From the NCBI GenBank assembly GCA_016210785.1, contig JACQTN010000465.1:1-5103 (forward strand): DNA of 5,103 nt, read 5' to 3'. Below are positions 1 to 4,918 of this stretch, piece by piece. Each line of letters opens with the position of its first letter. The stretch's first letter is position 1. The translations under genes were made by a program, and so were the position numbers. The DNA is from Armatimonadota bacterium. GTDB lineage: Bacteria > Sysuimicrobiota > Sysuimicrobiia > Sysuimicrobiales > JACQTN01. The notes under the pieces were generated by a model that saw only the letters and a list, made by a program, of their open reading frames with translations, was not told where the DNA came from and did not search any database.

Positions 1-912
1 ATTGTCGCCCTGACCCGGGGTCACCTGATTGTGCAAGGCCAGCTCGAGGTCCAGCAGCAGCCGCGCCTGGCCATCGAGCGGATCACCCGAGAAGGACGGC
101 GGTCGAGCGGGTACGCCATCTATGACGCCAGCGGCACCTCGGCGACCACTTGCACGGCCTCGTCGGCGTCCACATCCACGTGCCGGCTCAAGCTTGACCA
201 GGTCGTGAAGCTGACCGCCGCCGCGGCCTCGGGCCAGCCAACGATCACCGTCGACGATGCGGTCGACATCAGCGCGGCGGTCAACAACTCGCTGACGGTG
301 GGGACCGACGCCCAGGCAGAAACCAAGACGGTGAGTTCCGTTTCGGGGAGCAGCGTGACCTTCACCACGAACCTGTCGACGAATCATGTGGCGGGTGAGG
401 CGGTCTATCCGGTCTCCCTCTGTTACATTTACGAGTCCGGGACCGGCCGCAATCGTCTGTGCCGGGCGGCGACCTCGACCTGCTCCACCGCCACCTGCAC
501 CGACGGACAGATCATGGCGGAGAACATCACGAGCATGAGTCTTGCTTCGACGCAGACCACGCTCACGGTGGCCGTGCCAGAGGAGGGAGCGTCCAGCATC
601 ACGGTGGCCAGCGCTTCGGGCTTCACAGTGGGGGATAAGATTGACCTGGTGGCCTCGTCGGGCAGCGGAGAGACGACCGAGAAGGACCGGATCATCTCGT
701 CCTGCAATGAGGATGGGAGCGGCAACTGTACGAGCACAACCATCACTCTCGATAGCAGCACCATCGCGTCCACCACGCACTCCGCCAACACCACCACCGT
801 GTGGATCAGGGCGGTGCGGCTGACGATGGGGATCTCGCGCACGGCGGAGGGGACGGAGGGCCAGTTGAGTCAGACCTGGTCGTTCTCCACGAGGGTGCAT
901 CTGAGGAAGTAA
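1..912 (+). CDS. PilW-like minor type IV pilin, 5' end outside window
   Basis: The reading frame is open from the first base to the TAA at 910-912, so the gene starts upstream. The GTG at 31 is probably internal, because the residues before it continue a pilin-type helix. Visible near the left edge is an amphipathic helix ending in QQQPRLAIERITREGRRS, which resembles the end of the N-terminal alpha-helix region of PilW-type minor pilins (LxxxlR.AG pattern). The hydrophobic prepilin segment itself is not in the window. The rest is Ser/Thr/Gly-rich and predicted beta-rich, with eight cysteines (41, 51, 131, 144, 151, 156, 225 and 233, counted from the GTG) that could form disulphides outside the membrane. 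Two diverged copies of a module lie at about residues 58-128 and 176-258. The PilX-like gene 25 bp downstream supports a role in pilus assembly or adhesion. The pilin-like call rests on one helix pattern plus context. PilW is the best guess; a generic prepilin-like protein is possible. Confidence 0.7.
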   Translation: MVALTRGHLIVQGQLEVQQQPRLAIERITREGRRSSGYAIYDASGTSATTCTASSASTSTCRLKLDQVVKLTAAAASGQPTITVDDAVDISAAVNNSLTVGTDAQAETKTVSSVSGSSVTFTTNLSTNHVAGEAVYPVSLCYIYESGTGRNRLCRAATSTCSTATCTDGQIMAENITSMSLASTQTTLTVAVPEEGASSITVASASGFTVGDKIDLVASSGSGETTEKDRIISSCNEDGSGNCTSTTITLDSSTIASTTHSANTTTVWIRAVRLTMGISRTAEGTEGQLSQTWSFSTRVHLRK

Positions 913-917
913 GAAGG

Positions 918-926
918 AAAAGGAGG
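918..926 (+). promoter_or_regulatory. Ribosome binding site of the PilX-like gene
   Basis: AAAAGGAGG lies 11 nt before the ATG at 938, in the 25-bp gap after the preceding stop codon. It is a near-perfect match to the anti-Shine-Dalgarno sequence. It fixes the start of the PilX-like gene and suggests strong translation independent of the upstream gene. Confidence 0.8.
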
Positions 927-937
927 GAGAGATAACC

Positions 938-2404
938 ATGCAACCGCGCCGAGGCGAAAGGGGACTGGCCCTGGTGGTTGTGCTGGTGATCGCGGTGGTC
1001 CTCACCGCTATGGGTGTGGCCATGACGGAGTACGCGCTGAGCGAGATCTCCGTCTCCAGCAGCGGACGTTACGTGCAGTCGGCGCGCTACCTGGCCGACG
1101 CTGGTGTGGCGTATGCGATCAACCAGATCAAGGGCAGCACGGGGTGGACCGGCCCGGCCACCAAGAGTTATGGCGAAGGCTCGTTTACCGTGTCCGCCAA
1201 TTGGGTCACCATGTCCCAGGCGATCATCACCTCCACGGGGACCGCGGGCTCAGCGTCACAGACGGCCTGGCGAGGGCCGCAGGCGGGGTGGCGGTTCACC
1301 GCGGCATCGCTGGGGCTGCTGCCTAACGTGGCCCGGATGGCGCTGTTGGCTCAGGGCCTGCCGCAGGAGGTCACGGCCTACCAGGGCGTGTTCACTGTGC
1401 CGGCCTCCTTCGGCTTCACTGTCTTCTCCGAGCAGGACGTGGTGGTGCAGCATGGGGGGGCCAACGACGTGGTCAGGGTGCTCATGACCGAGACGCCGCT
1501 CGGGGGATTCGGTGCCATCTATGCCCGGTATGACGCGTCGTCAAGTCGGGCGGCCATCGAAGTCAAGGCGACCAAGCAAAATGGCGTGTACGTGCTGGGC
1601 GCGCTGGAGACGCCCAAAGGAGCCAGCACCTGCGGGGCCAGCGGGAACAAGGCGTGCATCGACGTGGACGCCTTCGTCAAGTGGGAGGGGCGCGTGTCTA
1701 TCAGCGGGACCACCTTCCCTTCGGGTTTCGAGAAAGGCCGGAGCATCCCGTTCCCCACGTACAACTTCGATGCGTACAGGTCGCTGGCGCAGAGCTACGG
1801 GACCTACCCCAACTGCAGGGCTAACGTGGGGTGCTACTTCGGCGGCAGCAAAGCCGGCGACGACTTCGAGGCTTACGTGGATGCCAACGGGGGTAACCTC
1901 ACCGGGCTCTTCTTCATCGAGGACGCAACGGTGGAGCTCAAGGGCAAGAAGACCGGTCCCAACCAGGGCCAGCTCACGCTGAACGGCTCGATCATCGTCT
2001 ACAAGCTGGATGGATCGCAGGTCAAGGGTCGTCTCAAGATTAAGTCGGGCGCGACCACTCTTCTGGCGGGAGGCGCCGATCCCGTGCTGCTGACCGGCGG
2101 CAGCATCTGCGCGGACAACGTGGGTACGGGGGGCCCGCTGACGATCACGGGGGTGGTCGCAGCCCGCGCCGCGGACAGTGAGACCGGGGGCGATGGGTGC
2201 GGCGACAAGGGCATCAAGCTTGACGCGGCCAAGTTCCCCTACACGGTCAACGGGATGCTCCAGTCGAAGGGGAGCATTATCCTCAGGGCCTCGGGGACGG
2301 TGCGCTACAATCGTGTGGCGATCGACAAATTGCCGCCGACCTTCAACGCCAGCTCGAGGATTTACACGCCACCCACCACGCCGAGCAACACGGTCATCCG
2401 CTGA
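938..2404 (+). CDS. PilX-like prepilin protein with long beta-rich C-terminal domain
   Basis: This 488-residue protein begins with a short basic leader (MQPRRGERG) followed by a hydrophobic helix at about residues 10-28 (LALVVVLVIAVVLTAMGVAM). That is the class III prepilin or PilX_N pattern, with likely prepilin-peptidase cleavage after Gly9. Position +5 is Val rather than the Glu of major pilins, as is common for PilX-type proteins. The helix continues to a YLADAGVAYAINQIK stretch at residues 51-65, typical of the PilX family ('AEAG..yA'). Residues 80-115 resemble the usual small beta segment (IITSTGTAG). The remaining 370 residues are far longer than a classical PilX. They are Gly-rich and beta-rich, with alternating hydrophobic strands at about 320-460, and six cysteines spaced as three close pairs (232/240, 293/299, 391/421). 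Inference: a surface-exposed pilus-tip or adhesion domain. It follows the PilW-like gene in one operon, and a hairpin terminator lies just after it. The PilX-type N-terminus is solid; the C-terminal function is unknown. Confidence 0.82.
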   Translation: MQPRRGERGLALVVVLVIAVVLTAMGVAMTEYALSEISVSSSGRYVQSARYLADAGVAYAINQIKGSTGWTGPATKSYGEGSFTVSANWVTMSQAIITSTGTAGSASQTAWRGPQAGWRFTAASLGLLPNVARMALLAQGLPQEVTAYQGVFTVPASFGFTVFSEQDVVVQHGGANDVVRVLMTETPLGGFGAIYARYDASSSRAAIEVKATKQNGVYVLGALETPKGASTCGASGNKACIDVDAFVKWEGRVSISGTTFPSGFEKGRSIPFPTYNFDAYRSLAQSYGTYPNCRANVGCYFGGSKAGDDFEAYVDANGGNLTGLFFIEDATVELKGKKTGPNQGQLTLNGSIIVYKLDGSQVKGRLKIKSGATTLLAGGADPVLLTGGSICADNVGTGGPLTITGVVAARAADSETGGDGCGDKGIKLDAAKFPYTVNGMLQSKGSIILRASGTVRYNRVAIDKLPPTFNASSRIYTPPTTPSNTVIR

Positions 2405-2450
2405 CACCAGAGGTTGCCAGGGCTGCGCGGGACTTCGGGATAGAAAACTG

Positions 2451-2484
2451 CGGGCCGGCACCGCGTTCTCGCGGTGCCGGCCTG
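2451..2484 (+). terminator. GC-rich hairpin, probable terminator of the pilin operon
   Basis: GGCCGGCACCGCG (2453-2465) pairs perfectly with CGCGGTGCCGGCC (2470-2482) around a TTCT loop, and one G-U and one C-G pair extend the stem to 2451-2484. It lies 46 bp after the PilX-like stop codon and directly before the tRNA promoter. The U-tract is poor (only TT before GCATT), so termination on the plus strand may be incomplete or need Rho. On the minus strand the stem is followed by a short run equivalent to TTTT, but no minus-strand gene needs it here. Confidence 0.72.
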
Positions 2485-2512
2485 TTGCATTCGCGAACGA
2501 AACCAGTATAAT
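2485..2512 (+). promoter_or_regulatory. Sigma70-type promoter of the tRNA (and possibly tig) transcript
   Basis: A -35 box TTGCAT (2485-2490) and a perfect -10 box TATAAT (2507-2512) are separated by 16 bp. The expected start site, near 2518-2520, lies only about 5-7 bp before the tRNA-Lys 5' end, which fits a stable-RNA promoter. The sequence between -10 and the start is GC-rich (GATGCGGTG), the kind of discriminator often linked to growth-rate or stringent control; that last point is inference. The -35 box touches the end of the upstream terminator stem. Confidence 0.78.
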
Positions 2513-2524
2513 GATGCGGTGGGC

Positions 2525-2600
2525 GGGCCGTTAGCTCAACTGGCAGAGCGGCTGGCTCTTAACCAGCGGGTTGGGGGTTCGAGTCCCTCACGGCCCTCCA
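2525..2600 (+). tRNA. tRNA-Lys (anticodon CTT)
   Basis: The full cloverleaf can be drawn by hand. The acceptor stem is GGGCCGT (2525-2531) with ACGGCCC (2590-2596). The D stem is GCTC/GAGC, with GG at 2542-2543. The anticodon stem GCTGG/CCAGC encloses loop CTCTTAA with anticodon CTT at 2558-2560, reading AAG. The T stem GGGGG/CCCTC (one G-U pair) encloses TTCGAGT. The CCA end (2598-2600) is encoded. The discriminator base at 2597 is T, where tRNA-Lys more usually has a purine. Confidence 0.97.
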
Positions 2601-2704
2601 TGTTGTTTGTGGGTGTATCGTATCCCAGGTGGTGGCGCTGATCATGCGCAGGACCGGCCTGGCCGAGTCCGAGCATCACTGGGGTAGCGATGGCGGCAGC
2701 ATCA

Positions 2705-2734
2705 GGGGAGGGGATGGTCTCGGAGGGGGAGGGG
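2705..2734 (+). other. G-run array with G-quadruplex potential
   Basis: Four runs of at least four G occur at 2705-2708, 2710-2713, 2725-2729 and 2731-2734, with gaps of 1, 11 and 1 nt. This could fold as a quadruplex in RNA or DNA. The last two runs are also the 5' arm of the 2718-2755 hairpin, so the two folds exclude each other. Folding is inferred from sequence only. Apart from this and the hairpin, I see nothing definite in the 161-bp spacer between the two tRNA genes. Confidence 0.4.
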
Positions 2735-2755
2735 AGGCGCCCTCCCCCTCCGAGA
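2718..2755 (+). repeat. Perfect 16-bp inverted repeat just before tRNA-Leu
   Basis: TCTCGGAGGGGGAGGG (2718-2733) and CCCTCCCCCTCCGAGA (2740-2755) are exact reverse complements around the 6-nt loop GAGGCG. The stem ends only 6 bp before the tRNA-Leu acceptor stem. No T-run follows, so it does not look like a standard terminator. In a tRNA-Lys/tRNA-Leu precursor it could help separate or process the two tRNAs. It could also be an extragenic repeat unit; one copy is visible in this window. Confidence 0.75.
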
Positions 2756-2761
2756 TACCCT

Positions 2762-2850
2762 GCGGGCGTAGCCGAACTGGTACAGGCGCCAGACTTAGGA
2801 TCTGGTGGGTCTCGTCGCCCATGAGGGTTCGAGTCCCTCCGCCCGCACCA
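2762..2850 (+). tRNA. tRNA-Leu (anticodon TAG)
   Basis: This is a class II tRNA of 89 nt. The acceptor stem GCGGGCG (2762-2768) pairs with CGCCCGC (2840-2846), followed by discriminator A and an encoded CCA. The anticodon stem CCAGA/TCTGG encloses CTTAGGA with TAG at 2796-2798, reading CUA and probably other CUN codons. The long variable arm (TGGG...CCCA, within 2806-2822) is as expected for leucine. The T arm is GAGGG TTCGAGT CCCTC. It is probably transcribed with tRNA-Lys, since no separate promoter is evident. Confidence 0.97.
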
Positions 2851-2876
2851 CCGGACACTGCACGACGACGTCCTGG

Positions 2877-2913
2877 GGTGCCTCGGTGGCACACCGTGTG
2901 CTATCGAGGCATC
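2877..2913 (+). other. 17-bp stem-loop in the tRNA-Leu to tig leader
   Basis: GGTGCCTCGGTGGCACA (2877-2893) pairs along its whole length with TGTGCTATCGAGGCATC (2897-2913) around a 3-nt loop CCG. Three pairs are G-U, and G-U pairing points to an RNA structure rather than a DNA palindrome. It starts 27 nt after the tRNA-Leu CCA. No U-tract follows, so a simple intrinsic terminator is unlikely. An attenuator, RNase processing site or mRNA 5' stabiliser are possible roles. Confidence 0.6.
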
Positions 2914-2922
2914 ACTGTTCCA

Positions 2923-2952
2923 CCCGCGGAAATGGCACGGGCATTTCGCGGG
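2923..2952 (+). other. Second stem-loop upstream of tig
   Basis: An 11-bp stem with one bulged G (2928) pairs 2923-2934 with 2942-2952 around a 7-nt loop. Inner pairs are GAAATG with CATTTC and outer pairs are CCGC with GCGG. It lies 19 nt before the tig ribosome binding site and directly follows the first leader stem-loop. A role in mRNA stability or in controlling tig translation is inference. Confidence 0.5.
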
Positions 2953-2971
2953 GACCCAGGAATCGATGTTT

Positions 2972-2978
2972 GAGGAGG
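2972..2978 (+). promoter_or_regulatory. Ribosome binding site of tig
   Basis: GAGGAGG lies 7 nt before the ATG at 2986. It decides this start, and the encoded N-terminus ([20 protein letters not shown]) lines up with trigger factor N-termini without extra residues. Confidence 0.85.
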
Positions 2979-2985
2979 CTGGCAG

Positions 2986-4263
2986 ATGCGAGTCGACGTA
3001 CGCCGGGCGGAACGCAGCCGGGCGATCCTGGAAGTGGAACTGCCGCCTGATGAGGTCGATCGCGCGCTGCGACGCGCCTACACCCGCCTGGTGCAAAAGG
3101 TCGAGGTCCCGGGCTTCCGCCGCGGCAAGGCTCCCCGCGCCATTCTGGAGCGGTACGTGGGCCGGGAGGCCCTTATCGAAGAGGCCCGCCGCGTGGCCGT
3201 GCCGGAGGCGTACGCCCGTGCCGTGGAGCAGTCGGGCATCGCGCCCATCAGCAGCCCCGAGTTCGAGCAGGTCACCCTGGAGGAAGGACAGCCGCTGCGC
3301 TTCGTGGCGCAGGTGGAGGTGCGCCCGGAGGTTACCCTGGGCGACTACCGCGGCATCCAGGTTCCCCGGGAAAGCGCGACGGTGACCGACGAAGACGTGG
3401 CACGCGTCCTGGACGACCTGCGGGCGCGTCACGGAACGCTGGCCTCGGCGGGTGATGCGCCGGCCGGGCGCGGGGCCTTCCTGCTCCTCCGGGTGGAGGA
3501 GTCAGAGCAGCCGGAGCGGTTTGCGCCCGGGGCGGAGATGATGGTGGAGATCGGCGGCGGGCTGCTGGGCACGGAGGCGGAGGAGGCGCTGGTGGGCGCC
3601 CGCACCGGCGAGCGCCGGACCGTGGCCGCCAGGGCAGGGGAGGGGACCGCGCCGGTCACGGTGTCGGTAGTGGACCACAAGCGCAAGGAGTTGCCGACGC
3701 TGGACGACGAGTTTGCCAAGACCGTGGCGCAGGCGGCAACCCTGGACGATCTGAAGACGCGGGTGCGGGAGCGCCTGCAGGCCGACGCGCAGGAGCGCGC
3801 CCGCCGCGACCACCAGGAGCGGTTGGTCACGGCACTGCTGGAGCAGAGCGCCGTGGATCTCCCCGACAGCATGGTGGAGCACGAGCTGCTGCACATGGTC
3901 AACGACATGGCCGAGCGCCTGCGGCGGCAGGGGCTGACCCTGGAGGCGGCCCTGCGCGCCCAGGGCAAGGAACTGAAGGACCTCCTGGACGACTTTCGCC
4001 CCACCGCGGAACGGCGCGTGAAGACGCTGCTGGTGCTGGACGCGCTGGCGACGCGGGAGGGCGTCGCGCCCACGGAGCAGGAGATCGAACACGAGGTCCA
4101 GAAACTTGCCGGCGAGTTAGGACGGAGCGTGGACGAGGTGCGCCGGCTGTTGGCCGCGGACGACCGCATCGGCCGCATCCGCGCCACGCTGCGCCGGCAG
4201 AAGACGGTGGAGTGGCTCACCGGTCTGGCAGCATCCGAAGGTTCGGAGGCGCCTCCGGCATGA
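2986..4263 (+). CDS. tig: Trigger factor, ribosome-associated chaperone
   Basis: Trigger factor binds the ribosome at the exit tunnel and shields nascent chains. This 425-residue protein is close to the usual length of about 430. The N-terminal ribosome-binding domain (about 1-112) carries the signature GFRRGKAP at residues 43-50, equivalent to the E. coli FRK docking loop. A linker helix (about 131-150) precedes the region of the FKBP-type PPIase domain (about 162-237), ending in [10 protein letters not shown], a typical boundary motif. Residues 240-415 form the helical C-terminal chaperone arms, rich in Leu, Glu and Arg. The PPIase region is about 9 residues shorter than in E. coli and lacks the usual aromatic pocket residues and the IPGFE-like motif (here [10 protein letters not shown]), so prolyl isomerase activity is doubtful. 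The tail is a short EGSEAPPA. The stop codon overlaps the clpP start, so the two are likely co-translated. Identification is secure; loss of PPIase activity is inference. Confidence 0.96.
   Translation: MRVDVRRAERSRAILEVELPPDEVDRALRRAYTRLVQKVEVPGFRRGKAPRAILERYVGREALIEEARRVAVPEAYARAVEQSGIAPISSPEFEQVTLEEGQPLRFVAQVEVRPEVTLGDYRGIQVPRESATVTDEDVARVLDDLRARHGTLASAGDAPAGRGAFLLLRVEESEQPERFAPGAEMMVEIGGGLLGTEAEEALVGARTGERRTVAARAGEGTAPVTVSVVDHKRKELPTLDDEFAKTVAQAATLDDLKTRVRERLQADAQERARRDHQERLVTALLEQSAVDLPDSMVEHELLHMVNDMAERLRRQGLTLEAALRAQGKELKDLLDDFRPTAERRVKTLLVLDALATREGVAPTEQEIEHEVQKLAGELGRSVDEVRRLLAADDRIGRIRATLRRQKTVEWLTGLAASEGSEAPPA
4244..4257 (+). promoter_or_regulatory. clpP ribosome binding site inside a palindrome
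   Basis: The Shine-Dalgarno GGAGG (4245-4249) is 10 nt before the clpP ATG and lies within the perfect 14-bp palindrome CGGAGGCGCCTCCG. As RNA, CGGAG could pair with CTCCG around a GCGC loop and hide most of the site. A competing small hairpin (CCGA at 4235-4238 with TCGG at 4243-4246) overlaps it. Ribosomes finishing tig would open these folds, which would couple clpP translation to tig. The element lies in the last codons of tig. Confidence 0.6.
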
Positions 4264-4844
4264 CGTTGGTCCCCATTGTCGTCGAGCAGACCGCCCGCGG
4301 CGAGCGGGCGTACGATATTTACTCGCGCCTGCTGCGCGAGCGCATCGTCTTCATCGGCGGCGCCATCGACGACGATATCGCCAACCTGGTGATCGCCCAG
4401 TTGCTCTACCTGGAGTACGAGGACCCCGACAAGCAGATCGACCTGTACATCAACAGCCCCGGCGGGTCGGCCACGGCGGGTCTGGCCATCTACGACACCA
4501 TGCCGTACATCCGGCCTCCCGTGGCCACCATCTGCGTGGGTTTGGCCGCCAGCGCCGGCGCGGTGATCCTGGCGGGGGGCGCCAAGGGCAAGCGCTCCGC
4601 ATTGCCGTATTCCCGGATCATGATCCACCAGCCGTGGGGCGGCGCCCAGGGTACGGCCGCGGACATCGACATCCAGGCCAAGGAGTACCTGGCCATGCGG
4701 CGGATCCTGGACGAGATTCTGGCGCGCCACACCGGTCAGCCGAGAGAGCGTCTGGAACGGGATACCGACCGCAACTTCTGGATGAGCGCCACCGAAGCGC
4801 GGGAGTACGGGCTGATCGACGAGGTCATCAAGCCCAGACGCTGA
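4260..4844 (+). CDS. clpP: ATP-dependent Clp protease proteolytic subunit ClpP
   Basis: ClpP forms the barrel-shaped serine protease that degrades proteins unfolded and fed in by ClpX or other Clp ATPases. The ATG at 4260 overlaps the tig stop codon (ATGA). It gives a 194-residue protein whose N-terminus, [20 protein letters not shown], matches mature-type ClpP starts; a longer start at 4212 would sit inside tig and add non-family residues. Motifs in order: YINSPGGS (63-70, oxyanion strand), nucleophile Ser98 in GLAASAG, His123 in MIHQP, and the GGAQGTA handle region (127-133). The third triad position, Asp in DTDRD of most ClpPs, is Asn172 ([10 protein letters not shown], codon AAC at 4773-4775). 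The residue after Ser98 is Ala rather than the frequent Met, which may widen the substrate pocket. There is no long propeptide, so little or no N-terminal processing is expected. Family assignment is certain; the effect of Asn172 on activity is open. Confidence 0.97.
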   Translation: MTLVPIVVEQTARGERAYDIYSRLLRERIVFIGGAIDDDIANLVIAQLLYLEYEDPDKQIDLYINSPGGSATAGLAIYDTMPYIRPPVATICVGLAASAGAVILAGGAKGKRSALPYSRIMIHQPWGGAQGTAADIDIQAKEYLAMRRILDEILARHTGQPRERLERDTDRNFWMSATEAREYGLIDEVIKPRR

Positions 4845-4891
4845 GAAGTGCCCAAGCAGCTGGGGCTGAGAAGGCCTGCGGGCCTGGGACT

Positions 4892-4912
4892 GAAGGAGCG
4901 GCCATGGGGAGG
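4892..4912 (+). promoter_or_regulatory. Two overlapping candidate ribosome binding sites for clpX
   Basis: GAAGGAG (4892-4898) is 5 nt before an ATG at 4904, and GGGGAGG (4906-4912) is 6 nt before a second in-frame ATG at 4919. The second gives MFRFGDE, which matches the usual ClpX N-terminus (MFKF.EE in Bacillus), so it is preferred. The 59-bp gap between clpP and the first ATG has a weak 5-bp hairpin (AGGCC/GGCCT, 4872-4885) and no clear terminator or promoter. Confidence 0.6.
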
Positions 4913-4918
4913 CGCGGG

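Noticed and set aside
1541..2461. 306-codon minus-strand open frame opposite the PilX-like gene
   Set aside because: It has no recognisable motif, and its start region overlaps the terminator hairpin. The plus-strand frame has a strong ribosome binding site and a clear pilin N-terminus.
2601..2630. Possible second promoter after tRNA-Lys (TTGTTT ... TATCGT/TATCCC)
   Set aside because: No -10-like hexamer lies at 16-18 bp from the TTGTTT, and the match to consensus is too poor to support a promoter.
2575..2839. 15-bp direct repeat GGGTTCGAGTCCCTC at 2575-2589 and 2825-2839, possible attachment-site pair
   Set aside because: Both copies are the conserved T arms of the two tRNAs. Nothing between them looks like an integrase or cargo gene, so it is not evidence of integration.
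2966..3385. Plus-strand frame starting ATGTTTGAGGAGG near the tig start
   Set aside because: It overlaps tig in another frame, and its first codons contain the tig ribosome binding site. The Arg/Ser/Ala-rich product is a typical GC-rich shadow.
2536..3432. 298-codon minus-strand open frame across both tRNAs and the start of tig
   Set aside because: It runs antisense to two perfect tRNAs and to tig. Its peptides (such as REGLEPPTRWLRASRSAS and GRRDSNPHG) are the well-known false proteins produced by reading tRNA genes backwards.
4212..4259. Earlier in-frame start for clpP at 4212
   Set aside because: It would add 16 residues ([16 protein letters not shown]) not typical of ClpP and overlap tig by about 50 bp, while the ATG at 4260 has a GGAGG site and gives the canonical N-terminus.
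3429..4730. 433-codon minus-strand open frame opposite tig and clpP
   Set aside because: It is an antisense shadow, rich in Ser and Arg as expected from the complement of GC-rich codons. The plus strand encodes two well-recognised families here.
4872..4885. Short hairpin AGGCC/GGCCT between clpP and clpX as a terminator
   Set aside because: The stem is only 5 bp with no T-run after it. It is too weak to end transcription inside a normal clpP-clpX operon.
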